Source: Actinernus sp. WN-2022
Taxonomy: Eukaryota; Cnidaria; Anthozoa; Actiniaria; Actinernidae
Direction of reading: 5' to 3'
NCBI GenBank assembly: GCA_030867875.1
Contig: JAOWCC010000577.1
Coordinates: forward strand, 74,519,012 to 74,583,011
DNA: 64,000 bases
Below, in pieces: positions 33,489 to 46,311 of this stretch. Within the stretch, counting starts at the first letter, position 1. Every line of letters starts with the position of its first letter. The notes under the pieces were generated by a model, which did not search any database, had not been told where the DNA came from, and saw only the letters and a program-made list of their open reading frames with translations. The translations under genes and the position numbers were made by a program.

Positions 33489-34563
33489 AGGAGAACTGAA
33501 CTCTAAAATCAACCCAACGTCTATACAAAGATGTATTCAAAGGACATAATTAGTTCTGCTATTTAATTTTTCTGTGTTGCGAGTCTTTGAAGAGAAAATT
33601 AGGTTTCCTGTTCAATTATCCACTGATCAATCTAGATTGTAGAAAACACATGTAGAAGCATACTGATCACCCTACCGGTCACTGTACTGCATTGATACAT
33701 GTAACAATAGGACAACACAGGTAACCCGAAATTACAAAGATGGCACACTGATACCACAGATAACCCCAAACAACTATAACACAATTTTTTTAGTGCATTC
33801 AAGTTCACTCCTGGTCTGACTCGTGTGGAGGCTGTTATAATTATTTCAGATCCTACTAGTATTTGGAGTATTTTTGGGCTACCAGTGTTATCCTAGGTAC
33901 CCCTAGCTTACGTGAAGTTGCTTGTGTTCACTCATGTTCTACTTGTGTTCACAAGTTCAAGTTCAAGTTCAATTTTATTACACACTTGTTTATAGGTTTT
34001 ACATTTTTGACAAAATAGATTTAAAACAAATTAATGATATACATACAGAATAAATAGAGAGATACTTGTAGAGGGTGTACGGTTGCCAAAGTAGCATCAA
34101 GCTTCCGAGTTGGCCACCGTTTACATTTGAGTAAATAAACTGAATAACTGAGCATGTTGTGTTATAAGTATTGTATATATAATGCGTACGTCGTCAATTA
34201 AATGAACTTGGAAAGATGTATTCCTAAGATATAAGTTTTGCTATTATATTTTTCTATGTTGTGTGTCTGCAGAGAAAATTAGTTTTGAAGTTCGATTCTC
34301 TGCTGACAAATTTAGATTGTGTGGTGGCTCAATTCAAAGCAAATTTCCCCATGTCGAAGAAAACACTGGTTCGCAATTAGGAGCTGTTAGTCCAGCAAAA
34401 ACAAAACGGACTTGAGCCGTCTGAGAGGAGGCTGCAAGGAAGGTTTCAGCTTTTCTCTTCTTAGAAGCATAACATAGAAAAATTAAATAACAAAATTTAT
34501 TTATTTCAAATACAGTTACATCTTTGCATAGATATTGAATTGATTTTAGGCTTTAGTTCCTCT
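33489..34563. mobile_element. 1.08-kb TTAA-flanked TIR element
   Basis: TTAA at 33485-33488 and 34564-34567; ends AGGAGAACTGAACTCTAAAA and, inverted, AGAGGAACTAAAGCCTAAAA, both continuing into AATCAA. Inner arms also share GATGTAT... ATTTAATTTTTCT. TTAA target suggests piggyBac or Kolobok type (inference). No transposase. Confidence 0.7.
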
Positions 34564-35070
34564 TTAAAGGTTCATGCAGCTTCTTGTTACTCTGGCACTG
34601 CTACGTGATGCGACTGTGCATGCATACTTTCGAATCTGATTGTCCAATCCAATTTGACTGATTGTGCATTTGTACTAACAGTGATCTGGCTGTGTACATT
34701 TTAATAATGACGTAAACACAAGTAGCCCGAAAATTCAAAGAGAGGGTACCTTACTTAAAACACAAGTAACCTGACACAACTAACCCAAGCTAGAATAACA
34801 CAGGTGTCCTGGAAATACAAAAATAGGGTACCACACTGATAACACTGATAACACAGGTAACCCGAGACAACTAAGACAATAAAACAATTAATTTTTTTTG
34901 TTAATTAAATTATTAACCGCTGTGCACCCATGTTCACTCATATCCTGACTCATGTGGAGTTTTAGAACAGATCATCTTAGTATTTGGGTCCTAGTATTTT
35001 TGGGCTACTTGTGTTATCCTAAGGTACCCTGGCTTACTTTAAGTCGCTCGTGTTCTACTTGTGTTCATTG
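33705..35070. repeat. Diverged direct repeat pair (about 250 bp each)
   Basis: 33705-33960 and 34785-35070 share GGTAACCCGA, GACTCGTGTGGAG, AGTATTTTTGGGCTAC and TGTTCTACTTGTGTTCA in the same order. Noncoding. Confidence 0.6.
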
Positions 35071-35079
35071 TATTTGGCA

Positions 35080-36610
35080 AACACACAGGTATCTGAGATT
35101 GTCCACATTACAACCGATACGCTGGAGTTCAAGCTGCAGGCACCTTCATGTTGAGTTAAAATTCTCAATGTAAATTGTAGTCTTATCTTTTTTCACTAAA
35201 ATGCTAACAGTACAATGATAATTATACTATAGTAAGCTTAGCATTAAACTTAAAAAGTTCAAAATTCCTATTGTTTTCAATAACATCACTCAAGCTTTGA
35301 GCGACAACAAGCTTCTTTAATTGTCACATGGTCCTCGCTCCATACTTTACACGTGAAGCATTTGGTCTTGTTAGCACTCGTGGGAAAAAATATATTAATA
35401 TACTGTACATGTAATAACAAAGACATTCTTTACTTGTAAATTGCTTTAAAAGTGTGCAAAATTAGCAAACAATCTCTTCCATAATCCAACTCTGAGTTGT
35501 TCATCTGATTAGATTGCATGTTTTCCAAAAGACTAATCACGTGGGTCGATCCCTGGGTATCCTTGAGGCAAGTGCAAAAAAGGATCTAGTCCCCTAGTCC
35601 CAATTAAGCTAAAAACTGGCTACAAACCTGAGCAAATCCCGTGGGATGCCCACATATTATGTTCCTGGGGACACCCCCTGGGATGGCTGCTGATAATTGC
35701 AGAACTTTAAGTAAACTAAAGTGCTGCCATACATGTATATAGAGCATTGTTCTTTTTTCCTAACATTCATATATAAATGTGATGGTTATTTTTGCTAGAC
35801 CTGTTGGTGGATTTATCAACATTTTTAAAAGTTTGTCACGATGCATTGAGAAATAGTTTATAAGACCATGTTTTGTTGAAAAATATATGAAAACTTTGTT
35901 TTGATGTCACTGTATAAATAATATTACATGTTAGAACTTGTTTCTTGTCTTCTACAATGTATGTACATGTATATCTTGCAGTGGGCATTTTCTGTCTGCT
36001 GGGGGGATAGACATGTATGTATTTCTCTTGTAACGGACAATGAATGTAATGAATTGGTAGTGCAAAGAGAAATAAGTTCCTATATGGACGAGAGGGCCTG
36101 GAGAGTGGTTATGATAATTAGGGTTAATAGCAATCTCTTTCGATGCACAGTACATGTACATGATCACTGATTCTTAGCATTGTCAGGACAGTCCTGTGTT
36201 CTATATTGGTTAATACTGCTTCTACGTGTACATGTAGATATTGTTCTGTTTTGTAATGCAGTTTAAGTGTTCTATATGTTCTTAGTTGATTTTTCTGCTG
36301 TTGATTTGCTGTTGATTTGTATCTTTTAGAGATTTAATGGTAATTTATGTAGTATTGTATGTTTGACCAATATATATCATTGAGATTACACTTCACTTTT
36401 CTAAGCCAACATGTTTGGGTCTCATCTTGGAGATAATCATCTAATGTACTTGCAGTAACTAATAAATTATATCTTTAATTTGATTTTGACACAATTCGTT
36501 TTTCAAATCCAATAATCTAAAATAGTATGTACATGTATTTGAAAAGTCTTCAATCTCAGTTTGTATTATTGTGGTTAAGTGGTTTTTATTGCCAAGCACG
36601 GCACAATGTG
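35080..36610. other. Intergenic, no feature seen
   Basis: AT-rich with frequent TACATGTA-type palindromes and no convincing frame. The 80-codon frame near 35928 lacks any recognisable domain. Confidence 0.45.
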
Positions 36611-36618
36611 TGGATCGA

Positions 36619-37475
36619 GTACTGCGTTGACTTTTCCGAATGACATTTGATTTTCCGAAGATCGTGTATATATTGACAGACTTTTATGATAGCTAGCTGT
36701 GAATGGGATATGCGATTTTCTTAACTGCTAATAATAATACTTGCTTAATATTACTGGCAGGTGGCTCAAACCTGGACAGGCATGGTAGCCGGTCCCTATC
36801 AATGACTTAGTGGCACAAGTACTGCATTGACTTTTCCGAATGACATTTGATTTTCCGAAGATATATTGACAGACTTTTATGATAGCTAGCTGTGAATGGG
36901 ATATGCGATTTTCTTAACTGCTAATAATAATACTTGCTTAATATTACTGGCAGGTGGCTCAAACCTGGACAGGCATGGTAGCCAGTCCCTATCAATGACT
37001 TAGTGGCAATGATGTAACAATGATGTCATTGGTCACATGGTTTTAAGTACATGCCTATATCTCACTCATTTCCAATGCCAGACAGTTCAAACTTGGACAG
37101 ACATGGTAGTGGGTCTCTATCAATCACTTGGTGGGGATAACGTGACCATGACGTCATCAGTCACATGGTTTTAAGTACATGCCCATATCTCCTTCATTTC
37201 TAATGCCAGACAGTTCCAACTTGGACAGGCATGGTATTGGGTTCCCACAAATCACTTAGTGGTGATGACGTAATGATGACATCATCAGTCACATGATTTT
37301 AAGTACTTGGACAGGCAGGGTATTGGGTCCCCACACATCACTTAGTGGTGATGACGTAATGATGACATCATCAGTCAGGTGATTTTAAGTACTTGGACAG
37401 GCAGTGTATTGGGTCCCCACGATTCACTTAGTGGTGATGATGTAATTATGATGTCATCGGTCACATGATTTTTAG
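36619..37475. repeat. Tandem arrays: 200-bp unit, then TGACGT-containing units
   Basis: A unit of about 200 bp containing GACTTTTCCGAATGACATTT and GGCTCAAACCTGGACAGGC is repeated at about 36619-36816 and 36818-37010. It grades into the shorter units shared with copy 1, each with CACTTAGTGG, TGACGTAATGATGACATCA and a variable TACTTGGACAGGC segment. Noncoding. Confidence 0.75.
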
Positions 37476-38573
37476 TATATGCGCAAATAGCTCACTGACC
37501 ATCCATGAGTTACCCTTAAGGGCCCTATGTTTTTTTTCTATGGTGATCTTGAGAGAGTTTATATCAATATTATCCGAGTCTGTAGCTTTCATTGGAGGTT
37601 TTTTGTGATTTGGATATTATTACTAGGTCATCAGCACAAAATGTATGTGTCAATCCCCCTACCCATAAATAATGACCACTCCCTTATTCATGTCACATTT
37701 AATTTTGGAACTGGCTCCATATCTGAAATTTGTGCCTTATGTTATGCTGTTTATTTCTAACAAGTTTCATGTGTTTATCACAAAGTGCACAATTCAGTCC
37801 AAAGTCTGCATGATTGTACATTGTAGCTGCATAACTAACATTTACAACCCTGGGCAGCATGTACATTGTAATGGTCAAATGAAACGTTACATATGCATTC
37901 CTTTTCATGTCATCAGAAGGTATGAAAATGTTTCAGTAAACACAATTATTACATACATTTTACAATGTAGCTAAGTAATTTTGCAAGCTATGATTGGTCA
38001 ATGTGCCCACTTCTGCTCTCTCAGAACATGAAGAAGCCATATTATAATAAACATCTTATTAACCTCATTTGCTTGGTCTGTGCCGTAAGTTATGGATCCA
38101 TATTTCCCCCCTTTTTATGGCCTGCATGCTTTATGCTCGGGCCATAAAAAAGGCAAAAATTTGGTCCATAGCTTATGGTATAGACCTCACACTTGGTTAA
38201 TAAGGGGTATTTGTGCAAAACCAGAAGAAAAAAGCAAATTTTAAGCTCCATTTTAATACAATGTACAAACCTTTTCCTGACAATTCGTGACAGCTCAAAC
38301 TCTGCATAATTTGGCTTAACCTTTAAAGTGCCTATGAAGTGAAATAATCAACCCTGTTTTTATTTGATTTTATTAAATTTTAGATTTCTCAGTCATTTTG
38401 TGCAATTAAAAATATATTTGGAGAGCATGAACGCTATTTTTCTTTGTGTTGAAGTCAGGCATTATTGTCAAAATCGTGCAACAAATTTTATGCCATTAAT
38501 GACATGCTAATTACATGCATGACGTCAAGTGATTTGCACATCTATATTTTTCTTCGTAAATAATACAAAATAT

Positions 38574-40528
38574 GGTGCATTTTTTGTCTAATTACTCGGG
38601 CTGCCTGTGGCCGTTGTTTTTTTTGTTGGGTGTCGCAAAATTTCTGCGCATGCGTTAAAGGTCAAATTCACACCAATCAGATTGCATTGTGCTGGTCACG
38701 CAACAATCGACAGGTTAATTTATTTACATAATTTAATACAGTAAAGCAAGATGGCGGGAGACCCGCGAGCAACTTTCTCTCTAATTTGGAGTCTCATCTC
38801 TCACATTTAAGCCAGTTTAATGTTTTATTTAACTTCACTCGTGCGAAAGCCTTCCAACAGGCTCAGGATATTTCAACTGGCACTATTGTCGGAGCCGAAG
38901 GACCACGTTTTTTACCCAGATGGCCAGTGATTTTATATACGACACGTACGACGACCTGAAGCCAGTGAACGGGCCAGGATCCGGAAAGCTAACATTCGAA
39001 AAATTTATATTGGAATCTATAAGCCATCTGCTCGCTGTGCTGCATTTAAAACATCCGAGGAGAACATCTTATTTTGGGTGAAGGCACTTCAAAACCAATA
39101 TTATGAGTCTCTTAAAAACTGTCAGAGATTTAAATTTACCGTAAGTTGGATCAGAGAGTATTGAGATCAAGTTATTTCGTTCCAGCGAGGATATTGACCT
39201 AGCGGAAACGGTACAAGCTGTCGAAGGATTTTACTTGTAATCATCCACGTCTACTTAACAACAGGAAGAGCAAAGATTGTGTTTCCCAGATTACAGATGA
39301 AAGTAGAGAACTTAATGAATGAAGAAACATGTCACGCGTGACATGTTCAACACTTTATGTTATACTAAGAAAACAAAACAAATTACAGAGCCTGCAAGTT
39401 CACAAGTCAATGAAAAACCCCAAGAGCAGGGGTGGATCCAGGGTAGTTTATGTGATTTCCGTAAACTACTCAACTTTTTTCAAACCTCTAATTATTAAAG
39501 AAAAGTCAAACAAAGATGAGTCATTTCTGCCGATTCCTAACCGATTCCTGTCAGAGTAAACTACTCAGTCCAAACCCTGGATCCACCCCTGAAGAGCCTG
39601 TAGTTTTGGATCAACATATCCTTGAAACTCCAAAAGCAACATACACATGAGTCAAATTCAAACCGGAAGAGATGGAATTCTTTAGATTCTTCACGAAGAT
39701 TGTTAGCCCGCAATAAGAACTCTCTCGCTGCTTTAATGACCTTGAAGGCTTGATTTGTAACATGGAGGCTGACCTAACTGATATGCGTAATGAATTCTTA
39801 CTCTCGTCACATCAAAACACGAATCAAGAAACCAAACTCAGTCATTTGGAAGACAAATTAGTGCAGCAAAATAATATATACAATACCGAAATCAAGATGC
39901 TGTCATCACGATTATATTATTGACCTAGAAGTTGAAAATGGCGAGTTGAAAGCGGATATAATAAAGCTTAAAACTTAAAAAAAAACAAGATTACAAAAAA
40001 GAAGACAATGAAAGACCAAGGTCTCCAGTGTTCCGAGACTACCCAACCTACTGAAGCTTATCAGTTTGTTCAAGAGCCATCTTTCTTACATGACAACCCG
40101 ATCCCTATTCATCAGAATACATTTTCTGTGCTAAATGACGAGAGTTTACAATCACCTGACCGACAACCCACTACTAAAGAAAGGGACCATGAAATACGGT
40201 AGTACGGTTAATTCTCGGGTTCAAAACAATGAATATATGCCTGCTCAAATGCAGTGTGTTAAACGAATAAGTAGTGTTTAAATTAAAAGGTCAACATTCG
40301 AGAAACACAAAACTATTAAATTACATATATACTAGGGGAGCAGAGAATGAAGGTCACCGCGCTACCGGCCACTCCTAAAAACTGCTAAATTCAGCTAATA
40401 ATTCTTCCCTTTGGTTATTACTAAGAGGATTTCAAATGAAAGTGTATTTCATCTTCAATCTCATGTGGCCCGAGTGAAAGCCCAGATGGGCTCTTGTTCT
40501 CATTAAAATATATCTTAATTGAGGAGCC
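38574..40528 (+). mobile_element. Family H element, copy III, inserted in duplication copy 2
   Basis: Copy 1 has the uninterrupted site (AAAATATTGGCATCAG, about 10528). The core runs from ATTACTCGGGCTGCCTG (38591) to GCCCGAGTGAAAGCCC, hairpin and CTCTTGTT (40498). No target duplication is evident. It contains remnants of frames, including MASDFIYDTYDDLKPVNG at 38919 and a coiled-coil-like stretch near 39765-39930 (NQETKLSHLEDKLVQQNN), all interrupted by stops, plus a nested 165-bp MITE. Confidence 0.75.
39427..39591. mobile_element. 165-bp hAT-like MITE nested in family H copy III
   Basis: Perfect 18-bp TIRs CAGGGGTGGATCCAGGGT; flanking 5-bp direct repeat AAGAG (39422-39426, 39592-39596). 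A 5-bp duplication with CAGGGG ends would suit the hAT5 group (inference). Confidence 0.85.
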
Positions 40529-42716
40529 TTGGCATCAGTCATTTTTTTTCAAAGAAGCCTTGCTGTCGGCCATATTTTTACTTTTGTGAATGTACATGCA
40601 AATGTGCAAACCACTTGACGTCACACATGTAATTTATAGTAGCATGTTAATAACGGCATAAAATTTGTTGCATGATTTTGACAATTATGCCTGACTTCAA
40701 CACAAAGAAAAATAATTTTCCCCCTCCTCTCCTTTTTGGATTCTAAATTTGAATTTCAAACTCAGAACAGTCAAGCAAGTACATTGTAATGAGTCTTCTG
40801 TTAGAATACTAAATTGCTGAAGCTAAAATTAAAGTAAGCCAAGAAAAAGTAAACAGCAGGAAGCTGCAGTTGCTGCTTTATGCCACTCAAAAGCATTTTA
40901 GAACTGTTTACAAATTCTTTCGATTTGAATTTTGCATGATACCAGAGATCACTCAAGCAGAACATCACAGGTTGCAGAGCTATGAACAAAGATGTTCACT
41001 TGACAAAGGCTGATTGACAACTAAAGGTGTCTTCAACCTAGTTGAGGTCATTTTATAGTGCAGGTCCTCAGTGGTTGAATTTTTTTGTATCCAAAAGTGA
41101 AATTTCAAGAATCTTGTGGAGTACATCTATGCAGTGTCAAAATAATCATTTGAATCTGCAGGCAACAAAGAGCCATGCAAGCTGATTCTTAAGCTCAAAT
41201 ATGACTTAGCTGTAGTTCTGTATTATTGATATACATTTTTGTGTCTTCCTCAAAACACACTGCTCCTTGTGGGTTCTCTTCTGTATGACATAATAATTAT
41301 GTGGTACTGGTCCCATTTAAAAAAAATAAGTTTAATTCCAGGTTGTAGACAATTCAGAATAATCAAATGGGGAAAAAATCCAGGTTTGTTTTGGAGCTAT
41401 TTTTACTTGTAAAACAGGTTTCGGTCCTGGATCCCATCATTGGCTGCTCTTGAGTAATAATAATACCAGTAATTAACATATTAATATTATGATTGTCATT
41501 GTTTCCGAGCTTTATTAGGAAGGTATTTTAATCTGATAAAGTTACTGCATAAATTGACTTTTATGTCGGAAGTTCCAGTTTTCTTTTGTTTCATAGGCCA
41601 TCTCTAACTTTTCTGGTAATAATAATGGTAATGATCAGTGCTTGACACAATAACGTGTAAGACTTGTTGCCACCGTGGAAAGGTAAACTGAGTATATATA
41701 GAAAATACATGTATATTTATTTAAAATATACCAAACCAAACGTTTTACTTTCCACATGAAAATATTACTTTGCACATGAAAATGTTACTTTGCACAGGAA
41801 AATGTTACTTTGCACAGGAAAATGTTACTTTGTACTTGAAAATGTTACTTTCCACTTGTGGCAGGGTAACTGTTAGTGTGGAGCCTTGATGATGATGACA
41901 ATGATAAAAGATTATAATATAAAATTAATAATTTATTGTGGTAGCATCCTAAGAATGCTTGTTTTCATTGGCTGCTCAGCATGCCTGATTTTCTTATAAT
42001 GCATGCTCTAGCATTTCTTTCCACATATATCGAGTTTTATATTACAAAACAAATAGAAAATGTCCTATACCAAACTAATTTACTTTTGAGGACTTGAAAT
42101 GCTGCTAAATGCACTCATCCCATTCATGCATCTGCAGTTTTCCCAGACCCTGAGCATGTATTATTTTGTTATAGAACATGGAGAACTATCTTTTATATGT
42201 TAAATGGTAGAGCAAATAACACCAATTATAATATTGATGATGATGACAACTGCATTACTCTTACCATACAGTCTTTGTTCAAAATTATTTACCGAATTCA
42301 TAATACATGTAGCTGTGCCTGCAAGATTTGGAAGATAAATCTGAAGAGGGAAACAAATGCTAGTACCACATGAAAGACCACATTAAAACTACAATGTAGG
42401 AAGTGTGTTCAGTTTTAGAGATATACATAATTATAGAGAATTGCTGTTGAGTTATTTGCTTTTCAAATGCAGAAAAAGCTTGAAAGCTAAGCTGGAAAGG
42501 CCTCCATTGTTTTTCTCATACAAATGTCTCTAATTTAAAATGTCTTCAAATTTAATAAGAACACTAATGTGGACATTCTCCTTTGTGTAGTTATAATGTT
42601 TACTGTACATGTGGATAAACTATTGAAACAGAAATACTCTGACATTTATGAGGTGTATAATTTTTTAATACAATCATTATGAAATATACCATTTACTCTT
42701 GCAGGATTAGTTAAAG

Positions 42717-42833
42717 ATGGAGTCCAACTGGAATGTGTCTTTTTGTAAATCTGGTGAAGTTCTGTTTCATTACAATACAACCACTCATGAAGTTAAATGG
42801 CCACACATACAGGATTCCTCTTCTAATGTACCG
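42717..42833 (+). CDS. ZNF-B exon 1 (predicted N-terminal coding exon)
   Basis: Counterpart of the exon at 14189-14305, with the same acceptor (GCAG at 42701-42704), the same ATG context and the same GTAGGT donor. It is 39 codons long, ends in phase 0 and joins in frame to the exon at 44707. I saw no substitutions against the first copy, although the flanking intron carries many small indels. That contrast supports coding constraint, or at least very recent duplication. No recognised domain. Splicing is inferred. Confidence 0.6.
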
Positions 42834-44706
42834 GTAGGTACAATTAGAGAGTAATAGGTATTAGATAGTTACTAAGGCTGGAAGCCAATATAGTTACATG
42901 TACAATGTATATGTATGTAGTGTTTACAACATGAGAGGAGTGTTGTAATCAGCCTGTACAATCTCTTGCCTCTGGCTTGAGATACAACACGGATGTGAAT
43001 GTTGTAAGCTATTTGCAAAATGAAACTATGATATAAAAATATATATATGAAATTTTGATGGAAACGTAAACATTAGAGTTTGCATGATACACGAGTTTGC
43101 ATTCACAGACATGTACAATAAAACAGGTCCCACATTTGTGACAGTCTCTATGCATCAATATACAGCAGTTTTACCTCAATGGCATTTTCACCCATCTGGG
43201 ATAGGGGAAGTCTATGATCAGTTGTGAGACCTCCACCCAACAGACACTCATTGTGTTTGTTGGATACAGAACTGATGAAACATGTGTAAATGTATGTATC
43301 AATGATACAGATGTTGATGTTTTATTAATCAACATCTGTGTATTTTGTGCAACACTGATGTTTTATTAGTCAGTTCTGTATCAGAAAAATGCTAGTGTAT
43401 GTTTAAGTACATTGTATGTACGATGTTCAGTCTTGCTGTTTTCTCTCTGAACCGTATCAGTGATTGAAGTTACCCTTCTATATTATTCTTCCACAATATA
43501 ATTAGCACATTGTTTATGATTTCAAGTAGGAATTTCTGTACAATACTACCAATAATAATACAATAATACCTGTATTCTTGGGTCATGGGGATGTCATTGT
43601 CAATGATTTCAAATGAGAATTGCTGTACAATAAGGGAAATTAGTGATTAAGTTTCCCGAGAGCCAAGGGAGGATTTGTGGAAGTCCTGACGCCGCAAGCA
43701 GAGGAACCTTTATGATAGGTTTCAAAATGTGGCTCGGAGACAAATTAATTGAGTGTATTCTATTCTTTGAGAAAAGAATATATTATTTAATTTATCTCTG
43801 AGCTTCGTATTGAAACCTTTGTGCATAACCAGTGAATCATATATCTCAAGTGGTCTATTGAAGTTAACTTCATCAACCTCCTTGCACTTCATTTCAGCAA
43901 TATCAAAAACAAATGCATGTATCTTAGCACAAACTGATATAGCTAGGATGCAAGCTGTGGTCTGAAGGAGAAACTCGACATCAATATATTCCTGATTAAT
44001 TTTATATAGGCAACCATTATATTACCCTGGGCTGTGTTGTTTGAAGGAAGGGCAAGAGCTACATTGTACCTCAGGGTTAAATCTGTACAGGTCACTGATT
44101 ACAGATTTAGCACTATCCTAGGGATAAAATTACCCTTGCTGAACAAATAAAAGGCGAAAAGGGAGTTCCATGTTATTGCGAAAAAGAACCCAGATTTTCT
44201 TCGTATTTGATTTCTCTGAATCGTTTATAATTAATACTACAAAATACAGTGCGTTTTTGTCAAATTTGCTTTCTAAATATGTCGTACTCAGAGGCCTTGC
44301 AGTCAGCCATATTTTTACTTTTGTGAATATAAATGTGCAAACCCCTTGATGTCACGTACGTGATTATCATTTATTAAACAGTGTATAAATTGTTGCATGA
44401 TTTTGACAGTTATACCCGACACTTTCGACATGAAAGAAACTTGCGTTATCCAAATTGATTTTTAATACACGATTGTACAATGAGATAAAAACGTGGTTGT
44501 TGTTTTTCACTTAATATTAGCACTAGAATAAATGTTCATACCGACTCGTTCCCAGTCATCCACGTTTTATTGATTGTTTGCTCATTGTCTGAACTCACCC
44601 ATCTTCATCGTCAATTAATTGAATTGAATTCTGTATGGTCAAAGTCATTATTTTTGTGAATATTGAATCTTTCTGACTTTTCTTTTTCCTTAAATCATAA
44701 ATTCAG

Positions 44707-45963
44707 GAGCAACCTCTTTCTGAAAGTAATTCAGAGACGAGGATTGTCAAAAGCATTGAGGAGCAAACAGGCTGTTGGCTTCCCAGAACTGATGTTACCA
44801 AGGTACCAAGATGTTACACACAAACTGAAGGAACAAGTCAAGAACCTGCATCTGGCAACCAGCCAACTGCACTGTTTACACCTGATAACAATGATGTAGA
44901 TGATAATCACCATTTACATAAGGAGATTAACATCATTGGAGATGGAACAGCAGATGGAGAAATAGTTCGACTTGCCACACGACCAGAAGAATGCAGGTAC
45001 ATAGAATGCGGCAAGTGTTTCAAGAGGTATAGTATTTTAGCCATTCATCTTGAAGCACATCCTGATGAGAATACATTTGTATGCACAAATTGTGAAAAGA
45101 GCATTGGAGATCAAGAGAAGCCATTTAAATGCAAGGAGTGCTCAAAGTGCTTCAAAATGCAAAGTTACTTAACTTCTCATATTAGAATACACTCTGGAGA
45201 GAAACCATATAAATGTCAGCAGTGTGGGAAGTGCTTCAGACATTCTGATGGCCTAACTAAACACGATCGAATACACTCTGGAGAGAAGCCATATAACTGT
45301 AAGCAGTGTGGGAAGTGCTTCCGGCAGTCTAGTCTACTATCTACTCATATTCGAACACACTCTGGAGAGAAGCCATATAACTGTAAACAGTGTGGAGAGT
45401 GCTTCAGGCTGTCTAGTGAACTGTCTTTTCATCTTCGAACACACTCTGGAGAGAAGCTATATAACTGTAAACAGTGTGGGAAGTGCTTCATGCAGTCTCG
45501 TTACCTAGCTAAACATGCTCGAATGCACCCTGGAGTAAAGCCATATAACTGTAAGGAGTGTGGGGAGTGCTTTACAGACTATATTACACTAACTAGACAT
45601 GTTCGGATACACAGGGTACAGAAGTCATATAACTGTAAACTGTGTGGGAAGTGCTTCAGGAATCCTGGTGGCCTTACTAGACATACTCGGGTACACTCTG
45701 GAGAGAAGCCCTATAACTGTAAGCAGTGTGGGAAGTCCTTCACAGACTCGAGTACACTAATTAACCATCTTCGGATTCACACGGGACAGAAGCCATATGA
45801 CTGTAAACTGTGCGGGAGGTGCTTCAGGGAGTCTACTGCCCTAATTAAACATGTTCGAATACACACGGGAGAGAAGCCATATAGCTGTAAGCAGTGTGGA
45901 AAGTGCTTCAGGCATTCCTATAGCCTAACTCAACATGTTCGACAACACGCTGGAGAGAATTAA
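44707..45963 (+). CDS. ZNF-B exon 2: C2H2 zinc-finger protein, 10 fingers
   Basis: Terminal exon of 418 codons plus stop; with exon 1 the predicted protein is about 457 residues. It is the paralogue of ZNF-A with two in-frame length differences. It carries six extra residues near its start (18 bp around 44716-44733) and lacks one 28-residue finger. The missing unit removes the second half of finger 2 and the first half of finger 3, leaving a clean hybrid finger (45211-45279), as expected from unequal exchange between repeat units. Fingers occupy about residues 179-455. Relative to ZNF-A the last fingers differ at several recognition-helix positions. The reading frame is intact, so this looks like a functional second gene rather than a pseudogene. 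DNA-binding function is inferred from the family. Confidence 0.88.
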   Translation, partial: EQPLSESNSETRIVKSIEEQTGCWLPRTDVTKVPRCYTQTEGTSQEPASGNQPTALFTPDNNDVDDNHHLHKEINIIGDGTADGEIVRLATRPEECRYIECGKCFKRYSILAIHLEAHPDENTFVCTNCEKSIGDQEKPFKCKECSKCFKMQSYLTSHIRIHSGEKPYKCQQCGKCFRHSDGLTKHDRIHSGEKPYNCKQCGKCFRQSSLLSTHIRTHSGEKPYNCKQCGECFRLSSELSFHLRTHSGEKLYNCKQCGKCFMQSRYLAKHARMHPGVKPYNCKECGECFTDYITLTRHVRIHRVQKSYNCKLCGKCFRNPGGLTRHTRVHSGEKPYNCKQCGKSFTDSSTLINHLRIHTGQKPYDCKLCGRCFRESTALIKHVRIHTGEKPYSCKQCGKCFRHSYSLTQHVRQHAGEN

Positions 45964-46035
45964 ACCATATAACTGTAAACAGTGTGGGACGTGCTTCAGA
46001 GTCTACTACCCTAACTAAGGTACAAGTTTGAAAAC
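45964..46035 (+). pseudogene. Vestigial extra zinc finger after the ZNF-B stop
   Basis: Same decayed finger remnant as after ZNF-A: finger-like sequence resumes out of frame immediately past the stop, with CAGTGTGGGACGTGC recognisable. Beyond it the two copies differ by a small local rearrangement (compare 17636-17700 with 46005-46075). Confidence 0.68.
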
Positions 46036-46311
46036 TTAGTGGAGAGGCAACACAAAGACAGTTTTTAAACGTATACCTCCAAGTTGAGTAGCCTCGTGGA
46101 AAACCAATATTCAAAAACAGTTTGATATATCAATCAAGCAATCAACATCGCCCAGAATCCTATTGTTCTTCGTGACATGTACTTACTGTTGAAGAATTAT
46201 TCTAAAGCAGCATAATTATAATCTTATGCAAAGCAGTTCTCTTTAGCGATATCGTATTGGTGGTTCATTAATCGTTATGGGAATACAAACGTTCCATATC
46301 TCGTAAGGCAT

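Noticed and set aside
36619..37010. CRISPR-like spaced repeats
   Set aside because: Repeats are long tandem units without unique equal-length spacers, in a eukaryotic context.
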